DNA of 64,000 nucleotides, from positions 45,075-109,074 of the forward strand of contig CAIOLF010000046.1 in the NCBI GenBank assembly GCA_903859075.1, read 5' to 3'. This document shows positions 9,507 to 17,510 of the stretch, piece by piece. The translations under genes and the position numbers were made by a program. The stretch's first letter is position 1. The number at the start of each line of letters is the position of its first letter. This stretch comes from Candidatus Buchananbacteria bacterium. Its GTDB lineage: Bacteria; Patescibacteriota; Patescibacteriia; 2-01-FULL-39-33. The notes under the pieces are model-generated. The model did not search any database. It was not told the origin of the DNA and saw only the letters and a list, made by a program, of their open reading frames with translations.

Positions 9507-9896
9507 CTACTTCCCCACGTCCAATTGGATAACTTCGTCTCGAAGAGCGGCCAAGTTGTCTCGCTTGTCGCCGACTGCCTCATCGAGGGCGTCTTGCAGC
9601 AATTCTCGGCCCAAGAGCAGCCGGATGACTTTGGCCGCCTCAGCCCGATACTGCGTCTCGTCGGCGTTAATGGCCGAGTTATGGATTACCGCGAGCACCA
9701 GGCGCCGGTGCAGGCGTTTGGGCGGATCACTGGCCCGGATTATTCTCATTAGGGCCAAGTTGATTTGCCAGGCGTGGATCCCGCTAGGCAGTCCGGCATC
9801 ATCGTCCTTGGGCAGCTTTTGCCAGACCGCGGCGTCCTCGTCCTCATTTAACGAGGCCATGATTGTTTCCCATACATTCGTCTTTTTACTCGCCAT
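9507..9896 (-). CDS. Unknown 129-residue soluble protein
   Basis: I do not recognise this protein. It is acidic at the start (NEDEDAAVW), then largely helical in appearance, with a central segment rich in Arg and Leu (KRLHRRLVLAV), and has no signal peptide or membrane segment. It is a single-gene unit: a near-consensus promoter lies upstream on the minus strand, an AAGGAG ribosome binding site sits eight bases before the ATG, and the hairpin at 9452-9475 follows the stop. Base composition is more GC-rich than the neighbouring pilin genes. The same pattern of isolated, well-signalled gene recurs elsewhere in the window. It is probably a real expressed protein, but no function can be inferred. 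Confidence 0.65.
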   Translation of the reverse strand: MASKKTNVWETIMASLNEDEDAAVWQKLPKDDDAGLPSGIHAWQINLALMRIIRASDPPKRLHRRLVLAVIHNSAINADETQYRAEAAKVIRLLLGRELLQDALDEAVGDKRDNLAALRDEVIQLDVGK

Positions 9897-9955
9897 GCCT
9901 ATTTCTCCTTGATTTGACTTACACTACAGCCGCCTGTACTGAGCGACCAAAAATT

Positions 9956-9984
9956 AGTATACAAGGCGACTTTATTTTTGTCAA
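9956..9984 (-). promoter_or_regulatory. Near-consensus promoter of the 129-residue protein gene
   Basis: On the minus strand TTGACA at 9979-9984 and TATACT at 9956-9961 are separated by 17 bases. The predicted leader is about 55 bases. The divergent solute-binding protein promoter lies about 30 bases away. Confidence 0.85.
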
Positions 9985-10013
9985 GGAGATATTTTTTATT
10001 ATACGCGTAAATA

Positions 10014-10022
10014 TGCTATAAT
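10014..10022 (+). promoter_or_regulatory. Extended -10 promoter element of the solute-binding protein operon
   Basis: TGC precedes TATAAT; no good -35 hexamer is seen at the usual distance, as is common for extended -10 promoters. The leader would be about 90 bases and includes the triple 15-base repeat. Confidence 0.5.
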
Positions 10023-10070
10023 AAAATTAATGAATTGCTGAGGCCAGGCACGATCATTTAGGGCATTTTT

Positions 10071-10115
10071 TATAATTTAAGACATTATAATTTAAGACAT
10101 TATAATTTAAGACAT
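10071..10115. repeat. Three exact 15-base tandem repeats upstream of the solute-binding protein
   Basis: TATAATTTAAGACAT occurs three times without mismatch, ending four bases before the ATG at 10120. Each unit begins with a perfect -10 hexamer. The repeat occupies the place of the ribosome binding site, so a change in copy number could alter transcription or translation. Confidence 0.92.
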
Positions 10116-10119
10116 TTTT

Positions 10120-11538
10120 ATGAAGAATAGCTATTCCCGCATATTAAGTTTATCGCTCATAGCCGTTTTCTTAATAACTTCCGGCTTCGGCTGCAAGCTC
10201 CAGGATCAGCAGACCCAGGAAAAAATGAAAGATATCACTCTTAATTATTGGCGTGTTTGGGATGATGACGATTCTTTTACTGATATTATCAAGGATTATC
10301 AGACGGCTCACCCCAATATCAGGATTAATTACCGCAAATTCCGTTATGAGGAGTACGAGACGGAGCTTTTAAATGCTTTAGCCGAGGATCGCGGGCCGGA
10401 CATTTTCTCCATCCCTCAGAGTTGGATAAGAAGTTATCAGGCCAAGATCGAGCCGATGCCGTCCCAGTTAACCATGGCTTATTCAGAAATTCAAGGCACG
10501 ATTAAAAAGGAAACGGTTGTCACTCTCAAGACTTCACCGACGCCCAGCCTGCGTCAGCTTAAAGAATTGTTCGCTGATACTGTCGCTGATGACGTTATTT
10601 TGCGTCAGCAAGTCTACGGCTTGCCGCTGAGCTTGGAGAGTTTGATAATGTTTTATAATAAAGACATTCTTAATCAGGCCGGAATCTCCCAGGTGCCGGC
10701 TGATTGGAAATCATTTCAGCAGGCAGTCCAAAAAATAACCAAGATAGATCAGGATAATAATATTATTCTCTCGGGCGCGGCCTTGGGTACCGGCGCCAAC
10801 GTCGAGCAAAGTTTTGACATCCTTTCCGTCTTAATGATGCAGAACGGCGCCCAGATGGCCGGCCCCTTGGGACAACCGACATTTTTTACTCCCAAAAAGG
10901 GCGAGAAGGAGAGCGAGGGACAGGTAGCTTTGCAGTTTTATACTGATTTTGCCAATCCCTTAAAGGGCGTTTACAGCTGGAACGGCTCCATGGCCAGCAG
11001 CGCTTTTGAGACTTTTCTTTCGGGAAAAACGGCTTTTATCCTTGATTATAATTTTCAAATTCCGATTATCCGGGCTCGCGCTCCCAAGCTTAATTTTACT
11101 ATCGCGCCGATCCCCCAGATTCCCGGCAACCCCACGGCTAATTATGCCGATTATTGGGTGGAGTCGGTTTCTAAAAAAACGAAATATAAAGATGAAGCCT
11201 GGGATTTTGTGCTTTTTGCCACCACCAAGGACGCGGAGGCCAAAAAATTCTTAGACAAGACCAAGCGTCCGACGGCGCTCAAAAAATTAATCGAAAAGCA
11301 AATCGAAGATCAGGATTTATACCCTTCAGTTTCCCAGATTTTGACGGCCAAGACTTGGTATAAGGGCAAAGAGCCGAAGGCAGCCGAAGCCGCTTTCGCG
11401 GAGATGATCGACAAATATCTGGCGGCAACCGATCCCAGGCAGATAAAAGATATTCTGAGCATAGCGTTGGAAAAAATCGCCCAGACGGTGGACACTGAGC
11501 AGAATCTTCCCGATCCGATCCCGCCGGCGAAAAAATAA
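10120..11538 (+). CDS. Extracellular solute-binding lipoprotein (ABC family 1)
   Basis: A 472-residue protein with a lipoprotein signal peptide ending in SGFGC (Cys25 as the lipidated residue), then a family 1 solute-binding fold: an early LNYWRVWDD strand, the PDIFSIPQSW segment and a late region with YWVESVSKKTK. Such proteins catch sugars or oligosaccharides outside the membrane and hand them to an ABC permease. No permease or ATPase gene is nearby; five pilin-like genes follow instead, the first only 13 bases downstream, which suggests one transcript. It may therefore be an orphan receptor feeding a distant transporter, or a surface protein serving the pilin-like complex. The family call is sure; the ligand is unknown. 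Confidence 0.82.
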   Translation: MKNSYSRILSLSLIAVFLITSGFGCKLQDQQTQEKMKDITLNYWRVWDDDDSFTDIIKDYQTAHPNIRINYRKFRYEEYETELLNALAEDRGPDIFSIPQSWIRSYQAKIEPMPSQLTMAYSEIQGTIKKETVVTLKTSPTPSLRQLKELFADTVADDVILRQQVYGLPLSLESLIMFYNKDILNQAGISQVPADWKSFQQAVQKITKIDQDNNIILSGAALGTGANVEQSFDILSVLMMQNGAQMAGPLGQPTFFTPKKGEKESEGQVALQFYTDFANPLKGVYSWNGSMASSAFETFLSGKTAFILDYNFQIPIIRARAPKLNFTIAPIPQIPGNPTANYADYWVESVSKKTKYKDEAWDFVLFATTKDAEAKKFLDKTKRPTALKKLIEKQIEDQDLYPSVSQILTAKTWYKGKEPKAAEAAFAEMIDKYLAATDPRQIKDILSIALEKIAQTVDTEQNLPDPIPPAKK

Positions 11539-11551
11539 GTAACCTTGACTT

Positions 11552-12031
11552 ATGAAAAAAATAGCAGCGACAATGTTAATCGTTATGAGCCTGATTCTTG
11601 GCGCTAATGTTTTTTTGGCCTCAGCGGCTGGCGCTGCGGACGAAGGCGGCGCAGGCAGCGGCGCCTACTTAATGCAAGGGGTCAGCCCTGGCTGCATTGG
11701 CACCGGCAATTGCACCCCCTGCGATCTAATTCAGGTGGGCGTTAATGCGTCGGACATGATTGTTTCTTTCTCGGGAGCGATTGCCATTTTGATGTTTATT
11801 ATCGGCGGCATCATAATGATCACCGCTTATGGCAGCGATCGCATTACTATGGGGAAAAATATCATCATTGCCACTCTGGTCGGCCTGCTGATAATTTTTG
11901 CTTCTTGGACCTTGGCCAACACTTTAGTTTTTGCTTTCTACGGCAGCTCTCCTTCCGGCGCTTTTCCTAGCGCTTTGAGCGCAATGACAAAAAGCAGCAG
12001 TTTGCAGACGTATAAGTGCGGCGGCCAATAA
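11552..12031 (+). CDS. T4SS pilin-like protein 1 (cysteine-containing)
   Basis: A 159-residue protein with a signal peptide (cleavage likely after ASAAGA) and two hydrophobic segments around a short polar loop that reads YGSDRITMGKNI. This is the layout of the small VirB2/TrbC-like pilins of Patescibacteria: signal peptide, TM, basic loop, TM. It differs from its four downstream relatives by Cys pairs before the first TM (GCIGTGNCTPCD) and a longer tail ending in KCGG, which could allow disulphide bonds or special tip or base roles. It lies seven bases before the next pilin gene and follows the solute-binding protein gene. The pilin role is inferred from layout and family resemblance. Confidence 0.7.
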   Translation: MKKIAATMLIVMSLILGANVFLASAAGAADEGGAGSGAYLMQGVSPGCIGTGNCTPCDLIQVGVNASDMIVSFSGAIAILMFIIGGIIMITAYGSDRITMGKNIIIATLVGLLIIFASWTLANTLVFAFYGSSPSGAFPSALSAMTKSSSLQTYKCGGQ

Positions 12032-12038
12032 TTATTCT

Positions 12039-12404
12039 ATGAAGAAATTTTTCTTAGCATCGTTTACCTCGACTGTTTCCTGGCTAGCGTTTGCCGGTAC
12101 GGTCCATGCCCAGGCGGACAGCGTTACTTATCATCCGGCAGCTCCGGCAGCGGACTTATCGGCGATGCTAAGCAATGCCCTCAATGTCACGCTGGGAATG
12201 TTGGGCGTAATCGCTTTACTGGCTTTTATTTGGGCGGGATTTACTTGGATGACTTCCGGCGGCGATGCCGGAAAGATTACCAAAGCCAAAAAAACCATGA
12301 TCTGGGCGGTGGCCGGTCTGGTGATTATTTTTGCCTCTTATAGCATCTTGGTGCTTGTTTTCAACGCCTTCGGCTATCCGACGCCGGGAGCTTCGGCGAG
12401 ATAA
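12039..12404 (+). CDS. T4SS pilin-like protein 2
   Basis: A 121-residue protein: signal peptide ending at VHAQA, a short extracellular segment, TM1, the loop SGGDAGKITKAKKTM, and TM2. The loop pattern G-D-x-x-K-I-x-K-A-(K/R)-K/N is shared with the other pilin-like proteins here. Members of this family are thought to be processed and assembled like VirB2 subunits, though in Patescibacteria the structure they build is not established. A 145-base gap follows, with a T tract after the stop and a TATAAT at 12475-12480, so a second transcript may begin before the next gene. Confidence 0.76.
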   Translation: MKKFFLASFTSTVSWLAFAGTVHAQADSVTYHPAAPAADLSAMLSNALNVTLGMLGVIALLAFIWAGFTWMTSGGDAGKITKAKKTMIWAVAGLVIIFASYSILVLVFNAFGYPTPGASAR

Positions 12405-12549
12405 TTGCTCCAAATTAGGCGCATTTTTTTTGTTTTAGTGTGGATAAATAGTGGCTTAAATCAGCAGAATGTTTTATAATTAGTATATAAATAACAACTC
12501 TCGCTAATAATTTTTTTTATAAAGCGAGGCCAAGAAAGGGGGTGACAAC

Positions 12550-12927
12550 ATGAAAAAATTAGCTTTAATTAAGATTTCTGCGATTTCCGCGGCTGTTATG
12601 GCCTTCATTATGCCAGCCATCGTTTTTGCCCAAAGTGAGAACTTTACAAATTTCAGAGAAGCAGCCGGAGGCGGCACTGCGGAATTTGTCCCGATGATTG
12701 GCGGCATCGTCAATGTCATTATGGGATTGCTCGGCGTCGTAGCGGTTCTTATCATCCTTTACGGCGGTTTTATGTGGATGACTGCTGCCGGCAACGAAGA
12801 AAAGGTGACCAAAGCCAAAAAACTCATCATCGCCGGTATTATCGGTTTGGTGGTTATTTTTGCCGCTTTCGCCATCGCCCAATTTGTTATTGGCAGCTTG
12901 GCTGCCCAGAGCAACGCCACAGTGTAA
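12550..12927 (+). CDS. T4SS pilin-like protein 3
   Basis: A 125-residue protein with a signal peptide ending at VFAQS, TM1 (LLGVVAVLIILYGG), the basic loop GNEEKVTKAKKLI, and TM2. The start is fixed by a strong AAAGGGGG ribosome binding site upstream of the ATG, the best in the array, which suggests the highest expression. It has a TATAAT-containing upstream region of its own and is followed by a GC-rich hairpin at 12944-12968, so it may be made as a separate, abundant subunit. The major pilin role is a guess from these signals. Confidence 0.77.
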   Translation: MKKLALIKISAISAAVMAFIMPAIVFAQSENFTNFREAAGGGTAEFVPMIGGIVNVIMGLLGVVAVLIILYGGFMWMTAAGNEEKVTKAKKLIIAGIIGLVVIFAAFAIAQFVIGSLAAQSNATV

Positions 12928-12943
12928 TAAATATAATTTAACA

Positions 12944-12968
12944 AAGGGGGCGTTTTTACGCCCCCCTT
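12944..12968 (+). other. GC-rich hairpin between pilin-like genes 3 and 4
   Basis: AAGGGGGCG pairs with CGCCCCCCTT (one bulged C) across a loop of T residues. No T tract follows, so it is more likely an RNA-stabilising or processing hairpin, or a weak terminator, than a standard one. Mirrored at 5959-5983. Confidence 0.6.
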
Positions 12969-12984
12969 GATTAAACCCAGAAAA

Positions 12985-13377
12985 ATGCTTTGGAAAAATA
13001 AAATCAATTATCGTTTTTTGAGCACCTTGCTGTTTTTTCTGCTTGTAGGGATTTTTTGTTTTACCGCCGTTTATGCCGCGGACACGGTAAATCCGATTTC
13101 CGGACTGAGGAGAGCGGTCGCCGGCACCGGTCTGGATAGATCGACCAGTCTGCCGAGTTTTGTCGGCAATGTGATTAAAACAGTGCTGGCCGGTATCGGA
13201 GTTCTTTTTCTGGTCTTGACGATTTATGCCGGAGTAATGTGGATGCTGGCTCGCGGCGACGAGACAAAAATAAAATCAGCTCGCAATATAATCATTACGG
13301 CACTCACTGGGTTTATTATTGTCATGCTTTCTTATGGTATTACGTCGTTTGTGGTCAATATTTTCAAGTTCAGATAG
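12985..13377 (+). CDS. T4SS pilin-like protein 4
   Basis: A protein of 130 residues from the ATG at 12985; an upstream TTG at 12967 would add six residues but lies inside the preceding hairpin and has no ribosome binding site. Signal peptide ending at VYAAD, TM1 with LTIYAGVMWML, loop ARGDETKIKSARNII, TM2, and a short basic end (IFKFR). The loop is nearly the same as in pilin-like protein 5, so these two look like the most recent duplicates in the array. Confidence 0.74.
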   Translation: MLWKNKINYRFLSTLLFFLLVGIFCFTAVYAADTVNPISGLRRAVAGTGLDRSTSLPSFVGNVIKTVLAGIGVLFLVLTIYAGVMWMLARGDETKIKSARNIIITALTGFIIVMLSYGITSFVVNIFKFR

Positions 13378-13409
13378 AATCTTCTAGTTTAGATAGATTG
13401 TTTTCATGG

Positions 13410-13431
13410 CTTAGGCGGCAGTCCGCCTAAG
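13410..13431 (+). other. Perfect hairpin between pilin-like genes 4 and 5
   Basis: CTTAGGCGG and CCGCCTAAG form a perfect 9-bp stem around CAGT, with no T tract. It may be a processing or attenuation hairpin inside the pilin transcript. Mirrored at 5496-5517. Confidence 0.6.
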
Positions 13432-13479
13432 TGATTGAAAGTAAAAATAAATAATTAATATAAAATTAACTAAAAAGCT

Positions 13480-13911
13480 ATGAAAAAATTATTAAAGGAA
13501 AAGAGAAAACATCTATTTTCTTTTCTGATGGTGGTTATGTTCCTGGCCGTGCCGGTTTTGGGGCTAGGCCTGGTACATCCGGCCTCGGCCGATATTGTGA
13601 CCAATATAGAAGGAAATCTTACGGCCACTGGACTTCAGCAATTAGGCGGTGAGGGCGCCAATCTGCCGAAGACCATCGGCAATGTGGTTGGGGTCTTACT
13701 GGGACTGCTCGGCGTTGTGTTCGTGCTCATCGTTATTTACGCCGGATTCATGTGGATGATGGCTCAAGGCGATGAAACTAAAATTACCAAAGCCAGAAAG
13801 ACCATCATTCAGGGCGTTGTCGCCATTGTGATTATTTTTATGGCTTATGCCATTACCTCTTTCGTAATCGCTCAGATTGGCAAGACAGCTGCCGGGGGCA
13901 CGGCCGGATAA
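13480..13911 (+). CDS. T4SS pilin-like protein 5
   Basis: A 143-residue protein with a basic start (KKLLKEKRKH), a signal peptide ending at HPASA, an N-terminal external stretch, TM1 (LLGVVFVLIVIYAGFMWMM), the loop AQGDETKITKARKTI and TM2. It is the last gene of the five-gene array and is followed by a strong terminator. The repeated layout, loop motif and shared orientation show that the array arose by tandem duplication; several divergent copies side by side are usual for this family in Patescibacteria. Confidence 0.77.
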   Translation: MKKLLKEKRKHLFSFLMVVMFLAVPVLGLGLVHPASADIVTNIEGNLTATGLQQLGGEGANLPKTIGNVVGVLLGLLGVVFVLIVIYAGFMWMMAQGDETKITKARKTIIQGVVAIVIIFMAYAITSFVIAQIGKTAAGGTAG

Positions 13912-13925
13912 AATTATTTTTTGAA

Positions 13926-13966
13926 AAGGAAACGCGGCGGGAAGCGCAAACATGCTTCCCGCCGCG
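13926..13966. terminator. Bidirectional terminator between the pilin array and the small secreted protein
   Basis: A 13-bp stem of CGCGGCGGGAAGC with its complement and an 8-base loop, with T tracts on both strands. It serves both convergent transcripts. Confidence 0.85.
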
Positions 13967-13986
13967 GTTTTGTTTTACGGTTGTGG

Positions 13987-14376
13987 CTAGATCCCGAAGA
14001 TCCAGCCGGTATCCATGCCTTTTCCCCCGGGCATCACGTACAGGTGGCCCAGGGGTTCGTTGTAGATGGGGTAGTAGCCGTCATAGACGACTCTTGATCC
14101 CGCCTTCACCACGAAGTGCGATTTAGCATTGGCATGAGCGCACATTGTGGTAAAACACCTGGCCGGAATCGACTTCTCTGGGCCACCGTCGATTGAAACG
14201 GTTACCGAATAGTCACGCCCGTTTTCGACCACGCCCTCACGAAGAGGGTGGTCAAGGCCGGCGACGACCTGATGAAAGGCGCTCCGCTCGTATTCCGGCC
14301 CGCTGGTGGCACAGCCACTGCCCAGTGCCAGGATCATCGCCAGAGCAGCCAGGATCGCGAAAGAACTCATTTTCAT
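13987..14376 (-). CDS. Small secreted or lipoprotein-like protein, function unknown
   Basis: The start is taken at the ATG at 14376, eight bases after an AGGGAGA ribosome binding site; an ATG 39 bases upstream lies in a leader hairpin. The 129-residue product begins with a signal peptide (MKMSSFAILAALAMILALG) ending in GSGC, a weak lipobox, followed by ATSGPEY. The mature part of about 108 residues has two Cys close together (CFTTMC) and looks like a small beta-rich domain. I do not recognise the family. It is a single-gene unit with a perfect promoter and a long leader, more GC-rich than its neighbours, consistent with recent acquisition or a different expression class. Confidence 0.65.
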   Translation of the reverse strand: MKMSSFAILAALAMILALGSGCATSGPEYERSAFHQVVAGLDHPLREGVVENGRDYSVTVSIDGGPEKSIPARCFTTMCAHANAKSHFVVKAGSRVVYDGYYPIYNEPLGHLYVMPGGKGMDTGWIFGI

Positions 14377-14524
14377 TGTATTCTCCCTAAGTCGCTGCCT
14401 TTGGCAGTCGACCATTTGTACTGTTGATTACATTATTTCCAAACCTATAATCTTAGCTACTTTGGGATTATTTATTATATTTTAGCTAAAATCACAGATT
14501 TGCTAATAAGGTAGTATAAATATA

Positions 14525-14553
14525 ATTATAGCATACTTTTTGTGTTTTGTCAA
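14525..14553 (-). promoter_or_regulatory. Consensus sigma-70 promoter of the small secreted protein
   Basis: TTGACA at 14548-14553, 17 bases, and TATAAT at 14525-14530 on the minus strand. The leader of about 140 bases carries a stem-loop just before the ribosome binding site. Confidence 0.85.
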
Positions 14554-14565
14554 TAGTTTTGGACA

Positions 14566-16185
14566 TTATAGCACTTCATAAATCGCTCCTTCACCGTCTT
14601 CATAAACCTTCTTGAATTTGAAGTTATTATCCAAGATGCTTTTGAACAGGGTATTCTTCGCTTCCACTTGGACGTATTTTGCCCGCAATTCATTTTTAAT
14701 GATTCCGTAGGCCTCTTCATATCTCTTACCCAAAGTAATATCAATCATCTTTTTCTGCAGATTTTTATCATAGAGATACATGAATGTCGGATCAAGCCCG
14801 ATGACGTAATAATTTTTGTCATTATGATAAAACAGCATCGGGAAATAGGACCAGTTGCTGTTTAGCACCAGATCGCGCGGCTGGCTGTGGCTCGCCAGAT
14901 AGCGCGAAGCGCCGCCTAAATAGTCAAAGGAAAATGAGGTGTCCGTTAATCTTTTTTTGGCGTCAACTAAGCAGAAAATTCCCAGACAAAGAAGCATGAC
15001 GATAGCCAACGACCAGGCAGTTTTTTTGACCCAAGCTTCAGGAAAAAGTTTTTTCAGCTTGCCGGCCAGCTGAAGCAGGCAGTTTTGGGCCTGCTGGTTT
15101 TCCCAGAAAAGATTAAGCGAGCCGGCGGCGGAAGCGACCAAAAAAGGAATTAAGTATTCAATATTTCGTTGTGATTTAAGCGTCAAAAGCAGTAGCAAAA
15201 AAGAACTTAGTAGGAAGAATTTGGCCGGGGTGCGGCTGGAGCGGAAATAAAACAACAGCAGGCCGGCCCCGATAGTCGCCAGCAGTAAAGGGATAAGCGC
15301 GTGGTAGGCCAAATCGGAAAAGTTCAGCGGATACCATTCGCCGCCGACGCCGACGTATTTTTGATAGTTGATTAGGCCGATTTTGAAAATATGCACCCAG
15401 TAAAAATTAATATTCTGCGGGAAGAAAGGGTTGATAATCAGTCCGGCGGCCGCGCCGGAAAAGGCGGCCAGCGGCCAAAACAGTTTGGAAGAGAATAAAT
15501 TTTTTAATGAGCGAAGCAGCAGTTGCCAGCCGGCGCGCCAGTAGCTTTTGGGCAATTGGGGCAGGGATTGGAGCGCTTGATCAAAGGCCGCGACCAGCGC
15601 GTAAAGCACGGAAAAAATCGGCAGCAAAATCCAGCCGCCGTAGCTCAGGACGTAAATCAGCGAGGTTAAAAAAAGCGAAAAATGTTTTTTATTGAAAATA
15701 AAATGCAAGCCGATAAAAAGGATTATCAGCGATAGCGGCTGCGCCTTGACCAAGCTGACGCGAAAGAGCAGCGATGGCGCCAGGAATAAGACGAGAGTAA
15801 ACCAGAAAGCGGCTTTGATTTTTAGTTTTTTTAACATCCAATAAAAGGCGAGTACGGCTAAAGAGCAGAGAATGATCTGAAAGATTTTTCCGCCGATAAG
15901 CGGCGGCAAAAAACTGACAAAGGGTATCAGCAGCACGTGGTAGAGGAAATGGTGGTCGACAAAGCCGTCTTTCCAGGTGGAAAATTGCATCCAGGGGAAA
16001 TCGGTAATCAGTCCCCGCTGGCTCATCAGCTGGGCAATTTTGACGTGGTAAAAGGCATCCGGGTCGTTGATGCCGGGATAAAATTGCAGATAAGAAAAGA
16101 TGATAAGCGAGATTAAAAAAACAACCAATCCGGCAAGGAACTGGTTATTGATCAGCTGATGATTAATTTTCTTAAAAGTCAACAT
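14566..16185 (-). CDS. STT3-like GT-C family membrane glycosyltransferase
   Basis: A 539-residue protein with about a dozen membrane segments. The first external loop carries INDPDAFYH (Asp41, Asp43, His47), the DxD-type motif that binds metal and lipid-linked donor in STT3/PglB and related GT-C enzymes. A second motif WKDGFVDHHFLYH (Asp77-His79) follows in the same loop. The C-terminal 120 residues are mostly extracellular and would hold the acceptor-binding part. It likely transfers a sugar or oligosaccharide from a polyprenyl-linked donor at the outer membrane face; whether the acceptor is protein is unknown. The neighbours encode a sugar-phosphate isomerase and another GT-C protein, which fits surface glycan synthesis. 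Confidence 0.62.
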   Translation of the reverse strand: MLTFKKINHQLINNQFLAGLVVFLISLIIFSYLQFYPGINDPDAFYHVKIAQLMSQRGLITDFPWMQFSTWKDGFVDHHFLYHVLLIPFVSFLPPLIGGKIFQIILCSLAVLAFYWMLKKLKIKAAFWFTLVLFLAPSLLFRVSLVKAQPLSLIILFIGLHFIFNKKHFSLFLTSLIYVLSYGGWILLPIFSVLYALVAAFDQALQSLPQLPKSYWRAGWQLLLRSLKNLFSSKLFWPLAAFSGAAAGLIINPFFPQNINFYWVHIFKIGLINYQKYVGVGGEWYPLNFSDLAYHALIPLLLATIGAGLLLFYFRSSRTPAKFFLLSSFLLLLLTLKSQRNIEYLIPFLVASAAGSLNLFWENQQAQNCLLQLAGKLKKLFPEAWVKKTAWSLAIVMLLCLGIFCLVDAKKRLTDTSFSFDYLGGASRYLASHSQPRDLVLNSNWSYFPMLFYHNDKNYYVIGLDPTFMYLYDKNLQKKMIDITLGKRYEEAYGIIKNELRAKYVQVEAKNTLFKSILDNNFKFKKVYEDGEGAIYEVL

Positions 16186-16196
16186 AAGGGATTAAA

Positions 16197-16305
16197 GATA
16201 CTAATATACTAATAGATACTAATGATACGAATGGTTACGAATTATTTTTTAGTAATTTATTATTAGTATCCATTAGTTTCATTAGCATAATTCGTATATT
16301 AGTAC
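16197..16305. repeat. AT-rich intergenic palindrome, family A
   Basis: The outer arms GATACTAATATAC and GTATATTAGTACC enclose further degenerate copies of ATTAGTAT and ATTCGTA. It fills the gap between two convergently-spaced minus-strand genes. A second member is at 57274-57356. Confidence 0.82.
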
Positions 16306-16306
16306 C

Positions 16307-17353
16307 TTAATTTTTTTTAAGTTCCGCTTTGAGAAATTTCACCCAAGGAACATCGGTCGGATCGACGCCATTGATTTCGCTGAGATAATAGCTGACCCAG
16401 GAGCCGAAGAGCAATATTTCTAGCGCAGCGGCCAAGCGGCTGGAGGCGGGAGAGAAGTGATTAACAAAGGAAATTTTTTGCCGGCTCAATATCTTTTGAG
16501 TTATGGCTGTTCGTTTATGGATATTATTTTCGTAGTTGGAAGAATTAAGGAAAACAAATTTTGTCGCTTTGGAGACAGAGCGGGGAAAGGCCAGGCCATC
16601 AAGCAGATGATGATTGAGTTCCGGCAGAAGATAGGGATGGGCCAATTGTTTGGCGCTTTCATTTATCTGATTGGCCAGGATGTGGCCGTTGGCGGCCAGG
16701 AATTGAGCTGAGACGATGATGATGCTCTTGTTGGCGAGCTGAGCTGCCAGATCAGTGGCCGGGTTGGCTTCGCCGTTTTTGCTCCAATAAGAGAAGTTGA
16801 GATTTTTTAGGTTGGCGGAGAGAGCGTCTATTTCTCGAGTGGTAGCGCTGATAATTTTTAGCTTACTTAGCAAAGCGATGAGAATGCCGATTTGCGAGTT
16901 GATGCCATAGCGCGGCTGGCCGGAAGGGTTGCTTTTTAGGTCCAGCAAGTAATAGGGCAATTTGTAACGCTTGGCTTGGCTGATTATTTCGCCGCCAGTG
17001 GAAAGACAGAAGATTTTAAGCTTCTTAGGGCGGGCTTCCCGCAGGCAGGAGATTGTTTCCTCGGTCGTGCCGGAGTAGCTGGAGATGATAATCAGACTGT
17101 CTTTGCCGGCAAATGTAGGCAGATGGTAATTTCGCACAAGAACGACCGGCACCTTCAATTGGTGGCCGTAGACCGAGCGCACCAGCTCCATGGCCAGATT
17201 GGAGCCGCCCATGCCGCAGCAGACGATGTTTTTGAATTTTGTGCCGCTAAGTTTTTTGACGTTGAGAAATTGCCCTTCCTGCCAGGCAGAAGAGAGCTGA
17301 TCAGGCAGGGCCAGCAGGGATTCAATCACTTTTTGGTTATGGTTGGATTTCAT
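16307..17353 (-). CDS. Bifunctional phosphoglucose/phosphomannose isomerase
   Basis: A 348-residue protein of the two-SIS-domain PGI/PMI family that interconverts glucose-6-phosphate or mannose-6-phosphate with fructose-6-phosphate in the cytoplasm. Visible motifs are the GMGGSN loop (47-52) and SYSGTTEET (92-100), which bind the sugar phosphate, a GINSQIG segment (150-156), and LPELNHHLLDG (Glu245, His248 or His249) at the usual catalytic Glu/His position. Length fits the family. Neighbours are two GT-C membrane proteins, so it probably feeds mannose or glucose units to surface glycans as well as central metabolism. Confidence 0.82.
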   Translation of the reverse strand: MKSNHNQKVIESLLALPDQLSSAWQEGQFLNVKKLSGTKFKNIVCCGMGGSNLAMELVRSVYGHQLKVPVVLVRNYHLPTFAGKDSLIIISSYSGTTEETISCLREARPKKLKIFCLSTGGEIISQAKRYKLPYYLLDLKSNPSGQPRYGINSQIGILIALLSKLKIISATTREIDALSANLKNLNFSYWSKNGEANPATDLAAQLANKSIIIVSAQFLAANGHILANQINESAKQLAHPYLLPELNHHLLDGLAFPRSVSKATKFVFLNSSNYENNIHKRTAITQKILSRQKISFVNHFSPASSRLAAALEILLFGSWVSYYLSEINGVDPTDVPWVKFLKAELKKN

Positions 17354-17380
17354 AAGATTGGGTGAGGTTTTAATAGGTCT

Positions 17381-17408
17381 ATTCTAGCATAATTTAGGTG
17401 ATAATCAA
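17381..17408 (-). promoter_or_regulatory. Putative extended -10 promoter of the isomerase gene
   Basis: Minus-strand TTGATT, 16 bases, TAGAAT preceded by TGC. The promoter also lies in the divergent gap to the GT87-like gene. Confidence 0.45.
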
Positions 17409-17510
17409 AGGGTTGCCGGCTTGAAAAATAATAAAAATAAGGGTAAAATTCATCTATAAAACGCCCCTGGAAGCGGCTAAAACTCCGAATTTTGGGGCTT
17501 AATCTTCCTC

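Noticed and set aside
12504..12882. Antisense open frames over the pilin-like genes (83 and 105 residues)
   Set aside because: They lie opposite well-supported pilin genes, are His/Asn-rich in the way antisense frames usually are, and have no start signals.
16976..17365. 129-residue frame opposite the isomerase gene
   Set aside because: Antisense shadow of a clear SIS-domain gene, with a composition typical of reversed coding sequence.
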